A DNA stretch of 64,000 nt, taken from the NCBI RefSeq assembly GCF_006539165.1, contig NZ_BJMM01000020.1, positions 62,001-126,000 on the forward strand. The letters are read 5' to 3'. The stretch is from Streptomyces cacaoi. Its GTDB lineage: Bacteria; Actinomycetota; Actinomycetes; Streptomycetales; Streptomycetaceae. The notes beneath the pieces are model-generated. The model saw nothing but the letters and a program-made list of their open reading frames with translations, did no database searches and was not told the DNA's origin. The translations under genes and the position numbers were made by a program. Numbering within the stretch: position 1 is the stretch's first letter; the number at the start of each line of letters is the position of its first letter. This document shows positions 51,449 through 59,754 of this stretch, one piece after another.

Positions 51449-53998
51449 ATGCTCAGCTCCCCGCTCCGCACCGTGACGGCCTCCACCCGCTCCTGGGCCC
51501 ACGCCCTGGCGGAGACCTCACGCTCCGGCCTGAGCGTGGAACGCACGTCCCTCACCCCGCTGATCGCCGTCCGCGGCGCCTGCGGCGTCGGCATCGTCGT
51601 CTTCCTGGCGCTCGCGGTCGGCTCACCGCAACTGGCGGTCTCCAGCGCCTTCGGCGCGTTCGCCTCCGGCGTCGCCACCTTCCAGCGCAGCTGGCGGCCC
51701 CGCCCCGTCCTGGCGCTGTCCGCCGCGGGCGGCCTGGCGGTCTCCACCTTCCTCGGCTATCTCCTGGTGGCCTGGCCCCCGGCGTTCGTGCTGCTGCTCG
51801 CGCTGTGGGCGTTCCTGGCCGGGATGGCCTGGGGCATGGGCCCGACGTCGGGTGTGGTCGCGGCCTTCAACATCGCCGTGATGCTGATCACCGTCACCCT
51901 GCCGACGAGCATCCTGGGCGCGGTGAGCCACGCCGTGCTCATCGCCGCCGGCGGCGTCGTACAGGCCGGGCTGATCGTGCTGTTCCCGGTGCGGCCGTGG
52001 GGCGAGCGGCGCGACACCCTCGCCGACGCGCTCGCCGGCGTCGCCGACTACGCGCGCCGGCTGCGGCACGACCCGATGGCGCCGTTCGACCCGGAGCCGC
52101 TGATCCAGGCCCGCAGCGCCGCCGCCGTCACACCGCGTCAGGCCCGTCGTAGGCCGCGCCAGTTGCACGGCTACCGTGCGATGGCCGAGCGTTTCCGGCC
52201 GGTCCTCGCCTCGCTCGCCGATCCGGTGGTGGGCGGCGCCCCGCTCGTCGGCCCGGAACGCGACCGGGTGCGTGAGCTGCTGCTGGCCGCCGCGACCGTC
52301 CTCGACGCGACGGCGCGCGCGGTCCGCCGCGGGGAGCGGGTCCGGCTGCCCGACCAGGCCCTCGACGTGCTCCAGGTGCCCAAGAGTGGCCCGGTGTTGA
52401 GCGGTCCGGCGCGCCGGGCGGCGCTGCGGCTGATCGCGCTCACGGACGACGCCGTCGAGGCCGCGCAGGAACCCGTGGAGATCACCCGGGGCGGCCTGCT
52501 GTCGCGGGTGACCTGGCACACCGCGGACCGTGCCGGGCGCCGCCCCGGCTTCCCCGACCACAGCTCGGACATCGGCGGCAGCCTCGACGGCCCGTACGGG
52601 CCCGACCCGCAGGACGAGGCGCGGGAGCGGGCGGAGGCCGAGGCGCTCGCCGCCGGAAGCCGCAAGGCGCAGGGCGGCAAGCACACACCGGCCGCCGGGC
52701 ACGCGCTCGCCCGCCCCCGGCATCTGCACATGCCGACGCTGGCCGCGATGGTGCCGATCGCGCTGCGCGCGGTGCGGCGCGAACTCCACTGGTCCTCGCC
52801 GATCCTGCGGCACGCGCTGCGGGTCAGCGGTGTCGCCTCGGCCGGCTACCTGCTCGGCAAGGCGCTGCCGCCGGCGCACGGGTACTGGGTGCCGCTGACG
52901 GCGGTGATGGTGCTGCGGCCGGACTTCTCCCGCACCTACGAGCGGGGGGTCGGCCGGTTCGTCGGCACCCTGTTCGGGGTGGGGCTCGGCGGCACCGTCA
53001 TGGCGCTCGTCGACCCGGGGCCGTATGCGGCGGCGGGGCTGGCGGTGCTGGCCGTCGCCACCCAGTACCTGCTGATGCGCACCGGGTACGTCATCTCCTC
53101 GGTGTGCACGGGCGCCTATGTCGTCTTCCTGCTCGGCATCCTGGGCGCCGAGTGGTACCAGACGGCCTACGAGCGGGTCGGCCTCACCGCGCTCGGCGGA
53201 GTGCTGGCCATGCTCAGTTACGCGCTCTTCCCCGCCTGGGAGACGCCGTTGCTGCGCGACCGGCTCGCCGACTGGCTGGCGGCGACCGGCCGGTACGTCA
53301 TGGCCGTGTTCGACGCCTTCGCCCAGCCTGCCGAGCGTCGGCCACGGCAGGTCCGTGAGGCGCTGCTGGACAGCCGGGCGGCCCGTCAGGAGTGGGAGCA
53401 GACGGCCAGCCGCGCGGAGGCCGAGCCCGTCCGCCGGCACGGCCGGATCTCCCGCCGCTCGGCGAACGACGCACAGTCCGCGCTCGTGACACTGGGGCGG
53501 GCGGCCATGCTGCTGGAGGCCCACATCCCGGACCGGGACGCGCAGCCGTCCGAGGGCGCGGGCCGGTTGACGGCGGCGCTGGCCCCGGCGCTGTCGGAGG
53601 CGGTCACGGCGATCCGCAAGAGCCGGCCGGTGGACTGGTCGCAGGTGCGGGAGGCCGTCCGGCAGTGGGAGGACGACCAGCAGCAGGGGCCGCCGCCGGT
53701 CGGGCTGCGTACCGCCGAGCTGATCATGGATGCGCTGGACGATCTGGCCGGTGCGGTGGCGCCTCCCGCGCGGGGGGAGGAGGCTCGTGCGGCGCAGGGG
53801 GGTGGGGCCGCCGGTGCGGTGTCGCTCCGCGAGGGGGAGGGGGGCCCGGAGCGGGCTCGGGCCGATGCGGTGGGGGTGTCGGATGGGGAGGAGCGGGGGG
53901 CTCGTGAGGAGCAGGGTGCTCGGGGTGAGCAGGGTGCTCGGGGGGAGCGGGACGGGGACGAGCCGTGGGAGGGTGGGCAGGACGACTGGGCGCGCTGA
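51449..53998 (+). CDS. FUSC-family (fusaric acid resistance / aromatic acid exporter-like) membrane protein
   Basis: An 849-residue inner-membrane protein with two hydrophobic halves. N-terminal helices occur at about 38-175 (TPLIAVRGACGVGIVVFLALAVG onward), a cytoplasmic region at 180-440, and a second FUSC domain at about 450-600 (YWVPLTAVMVLRPDFSRTYERGVGRFVGTLFG is the signature). After helical cytoplasmic sequence the last about 80 residues are Glu/Gly/Arg-rich, with EQGAR repeats (EEQGARGEQGARGER). Probably exports aromatic or other organic acids; substrate unknown. ATG 51449. Isolated between repeat pairs in opposite orientation. Confidence 0.85.
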   Translation: MLSSPLRTVTASTRSWAHALAETSRSGLSVERTSLTPLIAVRGACGVGIVVFLALAVGSPQLAVSSAFGAFASGVATFQRSWRPRPVLALSAAGGLAVSTFLGYLLVAWPPAFVLLLALWAFLAGMAWGMGPTSGVVAAFNIAVMLITVTLPTSILGAVSHAVLIAAGGVVQAGLIVLFPVRPWGERRDTLADALAGVADYARRLRHDPMAPFDPEPLIQARSAAAVTPRQARRRPRQLHGYRAMAERFRPVLASLADPVVGGAPLVGPERDRVRELLLAAATVLDATARAVRRGERVRLPDQALDVLQVPKSGPVLSGPARRAALRLIALTDDAVEAAQEPVEITRGGLLSRVTWHTADRAGRRPGFPDHSSDIGGSLDGPYGPDPQDEARERAEAEALAAGSRKAQGGKHTPAAGHALARPRHLHMPTLAAMVPIALRAVRRELHWSSPILRHALRVSGVASAGYLLGKALPPAHGYWVPLTAVMVLRPDFSRTYERGVGRFVGTLFGVGLGGTVMALVDPGPYAAAGLAVLAVATQYLLMRTGYVISSVCTGAYVVFLLGILGAEWYQTAYERVGLTALGGVLAMLSYALFPAWETPLLRDRLADWLAATGRYVMAVFDAFAQPAERRPRQVREALLDSRAARQEWEQTASRAEAEPVRRHGRISRRSANDAQSALVTLGRAAMLLEAHIPDRDAQPSEGAGRLTAALAPALSEAVTAIRKSRPVDWSQVREAVRQWEDDQQQGPPPVGLRTAELIMDALDDLAGAVAPPARGEEARAAQGGGAAGAVSLREGEGGPERARADAVGVSDGEERGAREEQGARGEQGARGERDGDEPWEGGQDDWAR

Positions 53999-54103
53999 AC
54001 CTCCGTGGTGGCGGCTGTCGTTGGTCGCGCCGTACTTCTCGATGGGCCTTGCGGCCCTCCGTGTCCGGTGTCCCTTGTGGGGGTCTTCTGCTGTCGGCCG
54101 TCC

Positions 54104-54218
54104 TTCGCGTCGTTGTGGTTGCTCGCGCAGTTCCCCGCGCCCCTTTTGGGGCTTGCTGCCGTGGGTTGTCTTCCGCGTCGTTGTGGTTGGTCGCGCAGTT
54201 CCCCGCGCCCCTTTGGGG
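54104..54218 (-). repeat. Two copies of the same intergenic repeat, inverted (right pair)
   Basis: Copies at 54104-54151 and 54171-54218 share CGTCGTTGTGGTTG then CGCGCAGTTCCCCGCGCCCC, the reverse complement of the core at 51111-51243. Each ends in a GCCCC-TTTT-GGGGC-type hairpin that could terminate transcription between the convergent FUSC and VOC genes. A decayed third copy may begin near 54007. Confidence 0.85.
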
Positions 54219-54226
54219 AACGGGGC

Positions 54227-54685
54227 CTACTGGACGTCGAATTCGTTGCCCTCCGGGTCGGTCATCGTCACGTGGTGGCTGCCGGGTTCGACGACCGTGT
54301 GCAGGGTGCGGGCGCCCAGGCGTTCCAGGCGGGTGACCTCGGCTTCTCTCGCGTCGGGGCCCACGTGGAGGTCGAGGTGGAGCCGGTTCTTGGCCCGCTT
54401 GGGTTCGGGGACGGCCAGGAACAGCAGTCGGCGGCCCAGGCCGCTGCCGGTGTTCTCGTCCACCGGGTCGTGGGGGTGGCGTATCGCCGCGGCGTGCCGC
54501 CATGCCGCGCGGCCGTCGTGCCGTTCGTCCTGGATGATCTGCGCCTGGTTGATCGCGCCCAGCGCGTGGAGGCGCTCGATGTGGGCGCTGTGGTCCTCGG
54601 TGGTGTAGCCCAGAGCCTGGGCCCAGAAGTGGGCGAGGCGGTGGGGGTCCTCGCTGTCGACGACGAGCTTCCAGTCCAGCGGCAT
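54227..54685 (-). CDS. VOC/glyoxalase-like domain protein
   Basis: A 152-residue vicinal-oxygen-chelate protein. MPLDWKLVVDSEDPHRLAHFWAQALGY is the first beta-alpha-beta half; KNRLHLDLHVGPDAREAEVTRLERLGAR and HHVTMTDPEGNEFDV form the second, where His and the final Glu would bind metal. Members range from dioxygenases to antibiotic-binding proteins, and the actual reaction cannot be read. ATG 54685. Converges on the FUSC gene across the right repeat pair. Confidence 0.9.
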   Translation of the reverse strand: MPLDWKLVVDSEDPHRLAHFWAQALGYTTEDHSAHIERLHALGAINQAQIIQDERHDGRAAWRHAAAIRHPHDPVDENTGSGLGRRLLFLAVPEPKRAKNRLHLDLHVGPDAREAEVTRLERLGARTLHTVVEPGSHHVTMTDPEGNEFDVQ

Positions 54686-54825
54686 GTGGCGTCCGTTCTG
54701 TGGTGCGGGCGGTGAGCGGCGGCGCGTGCCGGCTCACCGGGATGCCTGGTTTCTAACCGGGTGTCCGGCGCCGCGCAACCGTCAACCGGCGCCGGGCGGA
54801 ACCGCGTTGGGCGCGCCGGCCGGGT

Positions 54826-55842
54826 TCAGCCGGTGATCCGGCCGCCCGCCACGTCGACGGTGAGACCCGTCAGCCACGAGGCCGCGTCCGAGGCCAGGAA
54901 CAGCGCGGTCGACGCCACGTCGCCCGGCTCGCCCATGCGGCGCAGCGGGTGCCGCAGCGCCGTCCGGTGCTGTTCCTCGGGCGGCATGTCGCGCCGCACC
55001 TTCTCCGTGCGGATGCTGGACGGCGCCAGGCAGTTGACCCGCACCCCGTACGGGCCGACCTCGGCGGCCAACTGGCCGGTCAGCATGGAGAGTCCGGCGT
55101 GGGCCGCGCCGTAGGCGATGTCCGGGGTGCCGGGCCGGCGTCCCGCCGAGGACGAGAGGGTGAGCACCACGCCGCTGCCGCGCTCGACCATGCCGGGCAG
55201 GAACGTCCGCACGGTCAGGAACGCCGAGGTCAGCTCGGTGTCGAGGGTGCGGCGCCAGCGTTCCTCGGTCATCTCCAGGGCGGGCAGCGGTGCGCTGCGG
55301 CCACCGGCGAAGGCGGCCAGGACGTCCACGGGGCCCAGTTCGTCCGTGACGCGGTGGGCGAGCGCGGCCAGCGCCCGCGCGTCGGTCACGTCCGTCACGG
55401 CGCCGGTCGCCGTGCCGCCCCCGCGGCCGATCTCGTCCACGACGGAGAACAGCGCGGCACGGTCGCGCCCCACCAGGCACACCGCCACGCCCTGCGCGGC
55501 CAGGGCCCGGGCCGTCTCGGCGCCGATGCCGCGGGAAGCGCCGGTGACGACGGCGACCTTGCCGGCCAGATCGGGGTAGACGGCGCCGCCGGGCTCCGCC
55601 GCCCGGCCTGGAACTCCCGTGTCCCGCGCCGACGCCGACTGCCCCGGCTCCGGGCCGTCGTGGTGCGGACCGTGCCGTCGTGGCGCGTCAGGTCGAGGCT
55701 CGTCCCGTTGTGGCCCGTCACGGCGAGGCTCGTGCGGCTGTGCACCCTCGGGCCGAGGGGCGTCACGCCGGGGCTCGTCCCGCTGCCGCGGTGCGCCGGG
55801 CCGGGGTGTCGGCTGTGCGGGCGGGTTCTTCTCGTCGCTCAT
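54826..55842 (-). CDS. SDR-family oxidoreductase with a disordered N-terminal extension
   Basis: A 338-residue short-chain dehydrogenase. The first about 85 residues are Pro/Arg/His/Asp-rich low complexity (repeats such as EPRRDGPQRDEPRPDAP). The SDR core begins GKVAVVTGASRGIGAETARAL (NAD(P) loop TGxxxGIG), with LAAFAGG, and SSSAGRRPGTPDIAYGAAHAG. The usual YxxxK catalytic pair reads YGAAH, so the active-site Lys is replaced by His. GRITG ends the protein. ATG 55842 overlaps the stop of the upstream membrane protein (ATGA), so the two are coupled. Catalytic activity is therefore uncertain. Confidence 0.85.
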   Translation of the reverse strand: MSDEKNPPAQPTPRPGAPRQRDEPRRDAPRPEGAQPHEPRRDGPQRDEPRPDAPRRHGPHHDGPEPGQSASARDTGVPGRAAEPGGAVYPDLAGKVAVVTGASRGIGAETARALAAQGVAVCLVGRDRAALFSVVDEIGRGGGTATGAVTDVTDARALAALAHRVTDELGPVDVLAAFAGGRSAPLPALEMTEERWRRTLDTELTSAFLTVRTFLPGMVERGSGVVLTLSSSAGRRPGTPDIAYGAAHAGLSMLTGQLAAEVGPYGVRVNCLAPSSIRTEKVRRDMPPEEQHRTALRHPLRRMGEPGDVASTALFLASDAASWLTGLTVDVAGGRITG

Positions 55843-57713
55843 CGGCGGGTCCTTGTCTGCGCGGTGAGGCCGAGCTGCGCCCGGCGGCGGTGCCCGTGGA
55901 CGGCGGCGGAGACGCCGCACAGCACGAGGGCGGCGCTCGCGCAGGCCCATGCGGTGACGGGCCCGGTCATCCCGAGCGGTTCCCGGGTGCGGGCCTGTGC
56001 CTGGCCGCGCGGGTCGTGGAAGACGCGCGGGGTGTCGCCGGTCCCGAAGTCCCGGCAGGGGGCGAGCCGCAGGCCGCCGGCCGTCCCGTCGGCGGTCCGC
56101 TGCCCGGGCAGGGGACGCAGATCGCAGTACGGTGCGCCGCGCGTGGGGTGGTGCACCGCTGTCACCTCGGCGCGGATCCAGCTGCCGCGTGCCAGCAGCG
56201 TCGCCGTCGAGAAGCCGTACCAGGTGACGACCACGAGCGCGACACCCAGCAGCGCGCCCAGCACCCCGTACCGGCGGCGTGTGCCGTAGCGCACGAGTTC
56301 CGGCAGCAGCACCGCCAGCAGCGCGCCCGCCGCCAGCACCAGGCACCAGAAGAGCCCGGTGCCGCCGCCGAGCACGCCCGGCAGGAGCGCGGCCGCCGCG
56401 GTGAGCGCGCAGCACAGCAGCGTCGCCACGGTCGCGAGGAGCACGGCGGCGGTACGGGAGAGCCGCTGCGTCCGTGCGTCCAGGCGGGCGGAGAGCCGGG
56501 TGAGGGCGGCGGGTTCGGTGCGGAAGCCGGCGTACAGCGCGGTGCGCGGTGTCCGGCCGTCGGCGGGGAGCGCGGCGGGGCGCGGCGGCCGGGTCCGGCG
56601 GATCCCGGCGCATCCGGCCGCCGCCAGGATCGCGGTCCACACCAGGAAGGTGCCGTACAGGGTGGGGTCGGGGGCGTCGTACGGGTCGGAGGAGGCGGCC
56701 TGGTGGAGACCCGCGGCGAGGAAGACACCGGCGGCGGCGCACGCGGACCACGACGTGACGAGCCATCTGCGGCGTGCCCGCCGGGGCGGCCGGAGCGGTG
56801 CGCCGTCCGCCGTCAGCGCCGCGAGCCGGGCGAGCCGGCGGCGGCGTGCCCGGCTGTGCCTGCCCGTGAGGACGAGCAGCACCCCGGCCGCCGGGACGAG
56901 CACCGCGCCCACGACGAGCGAGGTGTCCGCCGTCGCGCCGTACAGCCGTCCGACGTGGACGCGCTCGTAGGTCGCCGAGGCGAGCAGTGCGAAACCGACG
57001 CAGACGGCGGCGACCAGCGCCGCGCAGCGCGCCAACTGCCGTCCCGCCAGCTGCTCCCGCAGCAGTTCCACCGCCTCGCCGCGCGCCGCCCGGTGCACCG
57101 CGACGGCACCGGCCCCGACCCCGGCACCCGTCCCGCCGGACGCCGGGCTCCCTGCCGCGGAGCCCGTCCCGCCGCGTGCCGTGCCCGGGGTGCCACGGGC
57201 GCCGGAGTGCGCCGCCCCGGGTGGTGGCGTGGTGGCCCCGTCGGCTCCGCAGAGGGGCGCGGCCCGCGCTCCGACGGGCGTCCCGCCGCGTGCCGTGCCG
57301 TGGGCGCCCACCGTGCCGGGGGTTCCGCCGGGTGCCGCGGTGCGCATGCCGTCGTCGGCTGTGTCGGCTGTGTCGGCTGCGTCGGCTGCGTCGGGCGTTC
57401 CTTCGCGCGCGTCGTGGGCCCCGGGTGCCGCGCCCCGGCCGCCACGGACGCCGGAGCGTGCCGCGCCGGGCGCCCCGCGGGACGCCTCGTCGTGGGTGCC
57501 GTCGTCCGGCCCGGCGGGTGCTCTGCCGGGCGCCTCGTCCCGGGTGCCGTCGTCCGGCCCCGCTGGTGTCCCCTCGGGCGTCCTGTCGGGCGCCCTGCCG
57601 GATGCCCCCTCGGGCGTCCCGCCGCGCGTCCCGCCGTGCGTCCCGCCGTGCGCCCCGCCGTGCGCCCCTCCGTGTGTGCCGCCGCTTCCCGGGTCGCGAA
57701 CAGCGCTGGTCAT
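55839..57713 (-). CDS. Membrane protein with a long Gly/Thr/His-rich N-terminal tail
   Basis: A 624-residue protein I do not recognise. The first about 220 residues are disordered, with GGTHGGAHGG pentamer-like repeats and many Thr-Pro-Gly/Asp-Glu segments. About eight hydrophobic helices follow, at roughly 230-250, 270-290, 320-340, 355-375, 420-445, 455-475, 483-502 and 595-615. A soluble loop with two Cys (APYCDLRPLPG, LAPCRDFGTGDT) lies between the last two helices, perhaps a disulfide-linked extracytoplasmic domain. GC3 is high throughout. ATG 57713. Coupled to the SDR gene by ATGA overlap; the pair may function together. Confidence 0.7.
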   Translation of the reverse strand: MTSAVRDPGSGGTHGGAHGGAHGGTHGGTRGGTPEGASGRAPDRTPEGTPAGPDDGTRDEAPGRAPAGPDDGTHDEASRGAPGAARSGVRGGRGAAPGAHDAREGTPDAADAADTADTADDGMRTAAPGGTPGTVGAHGTARGGTPVGARAAPLCGADGATTPPPGAAHSGARGTPGTARGGTGSAAGSPASGGTGAGVGAGAVAVHRAARGEAVELLREQLAGRQLARCAALVAAVCVGFALLASATYERVHVGRLYGATADTSLVVGAVLVPAAGVLLVLTGRHSRARRRRLARLAALTADGAPLRPPRRARRRWLVTSWSACAAAGVFLAAGLHQAASSDPYDAPDPTLYGTFLVWTAILAAAGCAGIRRTRPPRPAALPADGRTPRTALYAGFRTEPAALTRLSARLDARTQRLSRTAAVLLATVATLLCCALTAAAALLPGVLGGGTGLFWCLVLAAGALLAVLLPELVRYGTRRRYGVLGALLGVALVVVTWYGFSTATLLARGSWIRAEVTAVHHPTRGAPYCDLRPLPGQRTADGTAGGLRLAPCRDFGTGDTPRVFHDPRGQAQARTREPLGMTGPVTAWACASAALVLCGVSAAVHGHRRRAQLGLTAQTRTRR

Positions 57714-57965
57714 GGCCGTACTTCCCCCGTTCCCCCGTGGTGTCCTGCCGCGGGGGCCCGCGCGTTCCGCGCCCGGCCCCGTGCGTCCTGCGTGCGGGCG
57801 GTCGCCACCCGCACCCGCACTCTATGTGCCGGACCGGCCGGGCCGGTGGCGGCCTCGGGCGGGCAGGACGCGCGGGGCGGGACGGGGCGGACAGGGCGGA
57901 CAGGGTGGGCGGGGGACGGCCGGAACGGGCCCCGGGCGCCGCGGAGTTGGGCGGAGGGGGCCCGG

Positions 57966-59246
57966 TCAGCGGAACGGGATCGTGCGCCAGGGGCTCTCCG
58001 GGTCGGACATCAGGACCTCGTGCGCGGCCAGCATGTCGGCGTACCAGCTGCCGAACTCCTCCTCGTCGAAGTGGAGGCAGCGGCCGAGTATGTAGCCGGC
58101 CGAGAAGTCCTCCCAGGAGGTGTGTTCGAGCATGCTCACCCGGCCCGCGCGGACCACGGCGTCCTCCATCTCCTGCGGGGAGCAGAAGCGCGCGCCGAGC
58201 CCCCAGCGGGCCATCTTGGACGCGCGTCCCAGATCCCAGGCGGCGACCGAGCGGACGAACCGGCCCTCGGGCAGCAGCCCGTCGGCGCGGAAACGCTTCT
58301 CGTAGCGGACGATGCGGCCGATGAGCCGCTTCACGCCCTCGACGTGGGAGCGCAGTTCGTCCTCGTCCGGGCCCTCGGGGACGGTGACGCCCTCGGGGGT
58401 GATCTCCACCTCCGTCGCCCGGCGCCACATGACGCGTTCGACGGTCTGCTTCCACTGCTCGGTGTCGACGTGGCCGCCGAAGTCGCGCGCCATCGACCGG
58501 CGTGCGCCCAGCACGAAGTCCCACACGGGGCTGCTCATCTCCATCCGGAGCAGCTCCTCGACGTACTCGCGCCACTTCTCCCGGGTGGTGACGCCCCACC
58601 ATTCCTCCAGGCGGCGGCGCTCGGCCGGGTAGCCCGTGCCGTGCCAGTGGACGGCGTTCCAGTACGAGTGGTTGGTGGCGCACAGCAGCGCGCCGCACGC
58701 CAGCCCCCGGGCGACCGGGCCGGAGTGCGGGCCGCCGGTGCGCAGGGTGAGCACGCGCGGGGTGTCGGCGGCCGGGGCGCGCGCGGCGTGCTCGGCCCAC
58801 AGGGCGCAGTAGGCGCGGCTCGCGGGGAAGTACGCCTCGCAGGGGCTGCCGGGGTTGACCGCGAGCCACGGCGGGTCGTTCCTGTCCCACACCTCCGCGA
58901 GCCGGCCGAGGCTCCCGTAGCGGAAGACCGGGTCCTCGACGGGCGGCGGCAGCATCGCGGTGGTGTACACGACCAGGCACTGCGCCTGGATCTCGGGGCG
59001 CCACTCGCGGGTGAACACCGTCCGTCCCTCGTCCGCGAGCGCGCGCGGCAGGGCGAAGAAGAGGTCGGTGTCCGCCAGCACGTCGAGGTAGGCGCCCCAG
59101 TCCATCCGGGACTTGGCGTCCATCAGCCGCTCCTCGACCTCGCTGGGCGGCTGCCCCTCCGGCGCCGCGAGGGGCGTGCCCGGGCCGGTGTCCTGGCTGC
59201 CGGAAGGCGCGCTGTCGTTCTCCCCGGGCGCCTCGGGGGCCGTCAC
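57966..59246 (-). CDS. DUF1266-like cytosolic protein
   Basis: A 426-residue soluble protein. After about 35 disordered residues, VEERLMDAKSRMDWGAYLDVLADTDLFFALPRALADEG resembles the SseB-type N-terminal domain, and the C-terminal half (WWGVTTREKWREYVEELL, DLGRASKMARWGLGARFCS, DFSAGYILGRCLHF) matches DUF1266, a Trp-rich helical domain of unknown function. GTG 59246 is the start. The final WRTIPFR is conserved in DUF1266 proteins as I recall them. May be linked to secretion or toxin delivery, but nothing nearby supports this. Confidence 0.75.
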   Translation of the reverse strand: MTAPEAPGENDSAPSGSQDTGPGTPLAAPEGQPPSEVEERLMDAKSRMDWGAYLDVLADTDLFFALPRALADEGRTVFTREWRPEIQAQCLVVYTTAMLPPPVEDPVFRYGSLGRLAEVWDRNDPPWLAVNPGSPCEAYFPASRAYCALWAEHAARAPAADTPRVLTLRTGGPHSGPVARGLACGALLCATNHSYWNAVHWHGTGYPAERRRLEEWWGVTTREKWREYVEELLRMEMSSPVWDFVLGARRSMARDFGGHVDTEQWKQTVERVMWRRATEVEITPEGVTVPEGPDEDELRSHVEGVKRLIGRIVRYEKRFRADGLLPEGRFVRSVAAWDLGRASKMARWGLGARFCSPQEMEDAVVRAGRVSMLEHTSWEDFSAGYILGRCLHFDEEEFGSWYADMLAAHEVLMSDPESPWRTIPFR

Positions 59247-59322
59247 GGCTGCATCCCTTTCCTCGTCCCTTCGCTGTGGAGGTGTGTGTGCGGTGCGGTG
59301 CCGGCCCGGGCCCGGCGTCGGC

Positions 59323-59523
59323 TCAGGTCAGCAGGTCGATCAGTTCCGGGATCACCAGGAACAGCAGCAGATAGGCGAGCAGCGCCCAGGCGATCATCCG
59401 GGAACAGGTCGGCGGTTCCTTCACCTTCTTCATCCGCTGCGGCTTGGGCGGTGCCCAGCCCGCGCCCGGATGTGCGCCGTACGGATTCGGCGGAGGCACG
59501 GGCAGTTTGGATCGTCTGCGCAC
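59323..59523 (-). CDS. Small single-pass membrane protein (66 aa)
   Basis: GTG 59523 opens MRRRSKLPVPPPNPYGAHPG, a Pro/Gly-rich positively charged cytoplasmic part, then KVKEPPTCSRMIAWALLAYLLLFLVIPELIDLLT with one hydrophobic helix at the C-terminus. The positive-inside pattern and codon bias support a real gene, 77 bases upstream of the DUF1266 gene on the same strand and probably cotranscribed. Function unknown. Confidence 0.65.
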   Translation of the reverse strand: MRRRSKLPVPPPNPYGAHPGAGWAPPKPQRMKKVKEPPTCSRMIAWALLAYLLLFLVIPELIDLLT

Positions 59524-59754
59524 GGTCGAGGTCCCTCACCCTTGGTCAACTCCCGCGCACAGTCTGCTGCACCGTGTTCGAACGCGGGACACCGGGCCCG
59601 GAATACGCCCGGGGACGGTCCCGGCGGTGCTGTCGGGAGGCACACAAAGGCGTGACCGCCCCGGCGTCAAGCGGTATCGCAGCGTCCGCAACGGCCGGTT
59701 TTTGTGCCGCGGGTGAGGGGTGCGGGTGCACTGTGCCGCCTACGCTGAGGGGTG

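Noticed and set aside
59243..59539. Alternative 98-codon minus frame over the small membrane protein
   Set aside because: Its sequence is Arg/Gly-rich without structure, while the overlapping 66-residue frame has a clear membrane helix.
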